DNA from: Cohnella sp. OV330
GTDB lineage: Bacteria; Bacillota; Bacilli; Paenibacillales; Paenibacillaceae
Direction: 5' to 3'
Assembly: GCF_900112065.1 (NCBI RefSeq)
Contig: NZ_FOKE01000002.1
Location: 254,236-318,235, forward strand
DNA length: 64,000 nt
Shown: positions 61,213 through 64,000 of the stretch, one piece after another
Layout of the letters: each line of letters opens with the position of its first letter
Position numbering within the stretch: the first letter of the stretch is position 1
Notes under the pieces: generated by a model
The model's database searches: none
What the model saw: the letters and a program-made list of their open reading frames with translations, nothing else
What the model was told of the DNA's origin: nothing
Position numbers and translations under genes: made by a program

Positions 61213-62949
61213 TTACTTCATGAAATCCGCAAGCTTCTTGACGTTCTCCTCGAACTTCTTCTGGCGGAACGCCTGCATGGCGTCATAGCCGGCCTTGGCG
61301 CGGTCGTCCTTGAACTGCTGCAGGATCTTGTCAAAATCCGCGTCGGACTTCGACAGCAGCAGCTTCGGCAGCGCCTTGCTCCAGAGCGTGTCGATCTTCG
61401 TCTTGGCGATGCCTTCGGGCGACGTGGCCGGCGGGTCGATCAGGTCGTACTGCGAATAGCTGACCGTCTTGCCGCGCGTCCAGTCCTCCATCTGCTTCGT
61501 CGGTTCGACGCTCGGCGGCGCCCATTGCAGGTTCATGTTCGTGTCCATCAGCATCCAGAAGGTGTACGACGAGCCATACTTTTTGTCAAAAGAAGTACGG
61601 TCGGTCTGCATGAGCTGCAGCGCTTCCGGCTTGAATTGGTCCTTGCCGTCGATCGTATCATACGAGAAGCCCTTCTCGCCAAGGTACAGATCCTTCTGCC
61701 CTTCCTCGCTGATCAGGTAGCTGAGGAACTTGATGGCGCGCGCCTTGTCCTTGACGTCCTTGGAGATGAGCGTGACCGTCCAGCCGGAGATCGAAGGTCC
61801 TGCCAGCTTCGGCGGATCCTGCTTCGCGTTGGCCGGACCGTCGACGGCGATATACACCGAGTTCGGGTCCTTGGCGTAGAGCACGTTCTCCTGGGCGGCC
61901 AGATCGGAGCGCTGATAGATCATCGCGAAGTAACGTCCCTGCGCGATCTTCTCTTCCATCTGCGTGCGCTTGTCGATAAAGATATCCTTCGCAAGCAGGC
62001 CGTCCTGGTTCGCCTGGCGGAATACCTTGAGCCACTTCACGTATTCCTCGTTGTCGACGAGTGCATACTTGTCGTTCAACTTGCCGTCGACGTCGCGCGG
62101 AATGGCCAGGAAGTCGGCCAGATAATCCTCGAGCGAATAGTTGCCCGTCGGCGTGAATTCGTGGAGGCCGAGCGGAATGAGCGGCTGGCCGTTGACGTCC
62201 TTGAACTTTTCCTTCGCGGCCTTGAGGGCGGCGAGGAAGCCTTCCGGCGTGCGCATATCCGGCTTGCCCAGCGCCTCGTACATGTCCTTGCGGACGAGGA
62301 ACGTCTGGTTGGACGTGAAATTCGTGCCGTACGTCTCGTAATCCTTCGGCGAGGACGACGCGTTCGGATAGCCGTAGACGTTGCCGTCAGGCTGGGTGTA
62401 CCAGCTCAGCTTCGCGGGGTCGGCGACCTTGAAGAAGTACGGATCGTATTCCTTGGCCAGCTCGTTGAGCGGCAGCACGAGCCCGCCCTCCTGCATTTTC
62501 TTGACCGCGTCCTCGTACCAGCCGAGCGTGATGAAGTCCGGCAGCTTGCCCGAAGCGATCATCGTGTTCATCTTCTCGTTTTCGTTGCCCGCCGGGACGA
62601 TGAAGTTGATGTTGACGCCCGTCTTCTTCGTGACGTACTGGGAGGTCGGATCGACGCCCCACTTGTTCGGGAACCAGGAGAAATTCAGGTACCAGTCGAA
62701 CGTAATCGGCTTGGCGGCGTCCGCCTGCCAGCCGGGCGCGTCGGCGGACGCTTCGCCGCCGTCCGCGCTCGCGGAGGCGGTAGCCGAAGCCGAAGGCGCG
62801 CTGGCGGACGGACTGGCGCTGCTGGAAGCAGAGGCGCTCGGGCTCGCCTGATTCTCGTTGTTGCCGCCGCCGGCGCAGGCCGACAGCGAGAACGTCAGCG
62901 CGAGCAGCAGCGTGGAAGCGATCGTTTTGTTGGATACGCGTTTGTTCAT
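61213..62949 (-). CDS. Extracellular sugar-binding lipoprotein of a CUT1 ABC importer
   Basis: Precursor of 578 residues. A lipobox LSAC with Cys at about 25, then a Ser/Ala/Pro-rich linker (about 34-70), then the binding fold. AAAGGGG precedes the ATG. Order in the operon is permease-permease-binding protein-kinase-regulator. Ligand unknown; the co-transcribed kinase suggests that the bound sugar is also the signal. Confidence 0.92.
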   Translation of the reverse strand: MNKRVSNKTIASTLLLALTFSLSACAGGGNNENQASPSASASSSASPSASAPSASATASASADGGEASADAPGWQADAAKPITFDWYLNFSWFPNKWGVDPTSQYVTKKTGVNINFIVPAGNENEKMNTMIASGKLPDFITLGWYEDAVKKMQEGGLVLPLNELAKEYDPYFFKVADPAKLSWYTQPDGNVYGYPNASSSPKDYETYGTNFTSNQTFLVRKDMYEALGKPDMRTPEGFLAALKAAKEKFKDVNGQPLIPLGLHEFTPTGNYSLEDYLADFLAIPRDVDGKLNDKYALVDNEEYVKWLKVFRQANQDGLLAKDIFIDKRTQMEEKIAQGRYFAMIYQRSDLAAQENVLYAKDPNSVYIAVDGPANAKQDPPKLAGPSISGWTVTLISKDVKDKARAIKFLSYLISEEGQKDLYLGEKGFSYDTIDGKDQFKPEALQLMQTDRTSFDKKYGSSYTFWMLMDTNMNLQWAPPSVEPTKQMEDWTRGKTVSYSQYDLIDPPATSPEGIAKTKIDTLWSKALPKLLLSKSDADFDKILQQFKDDRAKAGYDAMQAFRQKKFEENVKKLADFMK

Positions 62950-63037
62950 GTTCGTTCCCCTTTGCGATCTAATTGACAGTCTTCTATGTGGTGAGTCGTC
63001 GTTGCCCTCTTTATAATGGAAGCGGCGTCCACCCGGA

Positions 63038-63928
63038 TCAACCCTTGATCGAACCGATCATAAGCCCCTTCACGAAGTACCGCTGCAGAAACGGATACGC
63101 GAGCACGATCGGCAGCGTCGTGACGACCATCGTCGCCATTTTCACCGAATTGGACGTGACGGACTTCGTGATGCCGCCCGCAGCCGCCGTAACCATCTGG
63201 CTCGTATCGTTCTGCGCGACGACGCGGTACAGGAACGTCTGGATCGGCTGCAGCTCGGTGTTCTGCGTGATGTAGATGACGCCCGCGAAGTAGTCGTTCC
63301 ACTGCCACACCCCGTGGAACAGCGCGATCGTCGCGACGACCGGCAGCGAGACCGGGATGACGACCCGAAGGAACAGCACCAGGTCGTTGGCGCCGTCGAT
63401 CTTGGCGGCTTCCTCGAGTCCTTGCGGCAGCTCGCGGAAAAACGAGACGAAGATGATCAGGTCGAAAAAGCTGAACATGGCCGGGATGATGTAGACGAAA
63501 AAGTTGTCCAGCAGCTGCAGGTCGCGGATGAGCAGGAAGGTTGGGATGAGCCCGCCGTTGAAGATCATCGTGACCGTGCCGAGGATCATGTACAGATTGC
63601 GTCCGATCAGCTCCCGCCGGGAGAACGCGTAGGCGACCATCGCCGTGAAAAAGACGTGCAGGACGGTGCCGGCGAGCGTCTTGGCGACCGTGATCCCCAT
63701 CGCGGTCACGATGCCGGGATTGTCGACGACCGCCGCGTAGTTGTCCAGGGTGAAAACGCGGGGCAGCCAGTAGATGCCGCCGCGCATGGCGTCCTGCCCG
63801 CTGTTCAGCGAGTTGACGAGCACGTACCAGACCGGGTAGATCGTCACGAAGCAGATGACGAGCATCAGCAGGACGTTGACCCCGTCGAAGACGGCCTCGC
63901 CTCTCGTTCTTCGTTTTAATGCGAACAT
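63038..63928 (-). CDS. Sugar ABC importer permease, MalG/LplC type
   Basis: Permease of 296 residues, ATG 63928 behind GGGAGG. Six membrane segments, EAA loop LEEAAKIDGAND, and C-terminus RYFVKGLMIGSIKG. Downstream by 28 bases from the partly visible first permease and upstream by 88 bases from the binding-protein gene. Confidence 0.93.
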   Translation of the reverse strand: MFALKRRTRGEAVFDGVNVLLMLVICFVTIYPVWYVLVNSLNSGQDAMRGGIYWLPRVFTLDNYAAVVDNPGIVTAMGITVAKTLAGTVLHVFFTAMVAYAFSRRELIGRNLYMILGTVTMIFNGGLIPTFLLIRDLQLLDNFFVYIIPAMFSFFDLIIFVSFFRELPQGLEEAAKIDGANDLVLFLRVVIPVSLPVVATIALFHGVWQWNDYFAGVIYITQNTELQPIQTFLYRVVAQNDTSQMVTAAAGGITKSVTSNSVKMATMVVTTLPIVLAYPFLQRYFVKGLMIGSIKG

Positions 63929-63956
63929 CGGATGCCCTCCCTTCCATAGTTCTCGG

Positions 63957-64000
63957 TCAGAACAATGTGGATTGATTCATGCGCTTCAGGATGCCGTTCG
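63957..64000 (-). CDS. C-terminal end of an ABC importer permease (MalF/LplB type), truncated by the window
   Basis: Fourteen codons are visible on the minus strand, reading ...NGILKRMNQSTLF and a TGA stop at 63957-63959. This matches the C-terminal end of LplB-type permeases (compare NGIVRRADKDSALF at the end of the 6766-7683 gene). The start lies beyond base 64000. Identification rests on position and this tail only. Confidence 0.75.
   Translation of the reverse strand, partial: NGILKRMNQSTLF

Overview
The window looks like chromosome of a high-GC member of the Paenibacillaceae (Cohnella- or Paenibacillus-like). The basis is the combination of S-layer-homology (SLH) anchored polysaccharidases, four lipoprotein-dependent CUT1 sugar importers of the LplABC type, YesM/YesN-type two-component systems, many AraC-family regulators, strong Gram-positive ribosome binding sites and Rho-independent terminators. 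The assignment is inference. No rRNA, tRNA, phage, IS element or CRISPR array was seen.

Layout. 1-0.6 kb: end of an SLH protein. 0.8-7.7 kb: a YesN/YesM-like two-component pair facing a permease-permease-lipoprotein importer operon. 7.9-20.3 kb: a distinct, visibly lower-GC cluster made of a GH84-CBM32x3-GH43-CBM35 enzyme of 1427 residues, an importer, a DegT/DnrJ aminotransferase, a ceramidase-family hydrolase without the ceramidase serine, an AraC regulator on an overlapping divergent promoter, and a Gfo/Idh/MocA dehydrogenase. 20.4-25.1 kb: small sugar/acid catabolic genes (2-hydroxyacid dehydrogenase, two TIM-barrel sugar isomerases) with two AraC regulators. 25.1-35.2 kb: a mixed region (NAGPA-type phosphodiester glycosidase, GT2-GtrA glycosyltransferase, TetR with DHA2 efflux pump, DHFR-like reductase, VanZ-RDD membrane protein, secreted PL14-like lyase with CBM6, PspA pair). 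35.4-47.8 kb: a polysaccharide-lyase locus with a 1770-residue SLH-anchored heparinase/alginate-lyase-like enzyme, its importer, a Gfo/Idh dehydrogenase and a divergent membrane-bound AraC sensor-regulator. 47.8-57.5 kb: repeats, a double GNAT acetyltransferase, AraC plus GH105 hydrolase, an ABC-2 exporter with OmpR-type two-component system, and a beta/gamma-crystallin-like protein. 57.6-64 kb: an importer operon that ends in its own sensor kinase and AraC-type response regulator, with the first permease cut by the window edge.

How it works together (inference from family knowledge): secreted or wall-anchored lyases and glycosidases cut plant or microbial polysaccharides, lipoproteins capture the oligosaccharides, paired permeases import them, and GH105, dehydrogenases and isomerases finish degradation inside. 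Sensors with extracytoplasmic domains and AraC regulators switch each locus. None of the four importers has an ATPase gene here, so they presumably share an MsmX-like ATPase encoded elsewhere.

The two most unusual signals are (a) the lower-GC cluster with the GH84/GH43 fusion and (b) intergenic arrays of about 22-bp units set at about 50-60-50 bp, in two different sequence families that share nearly the same geometry.
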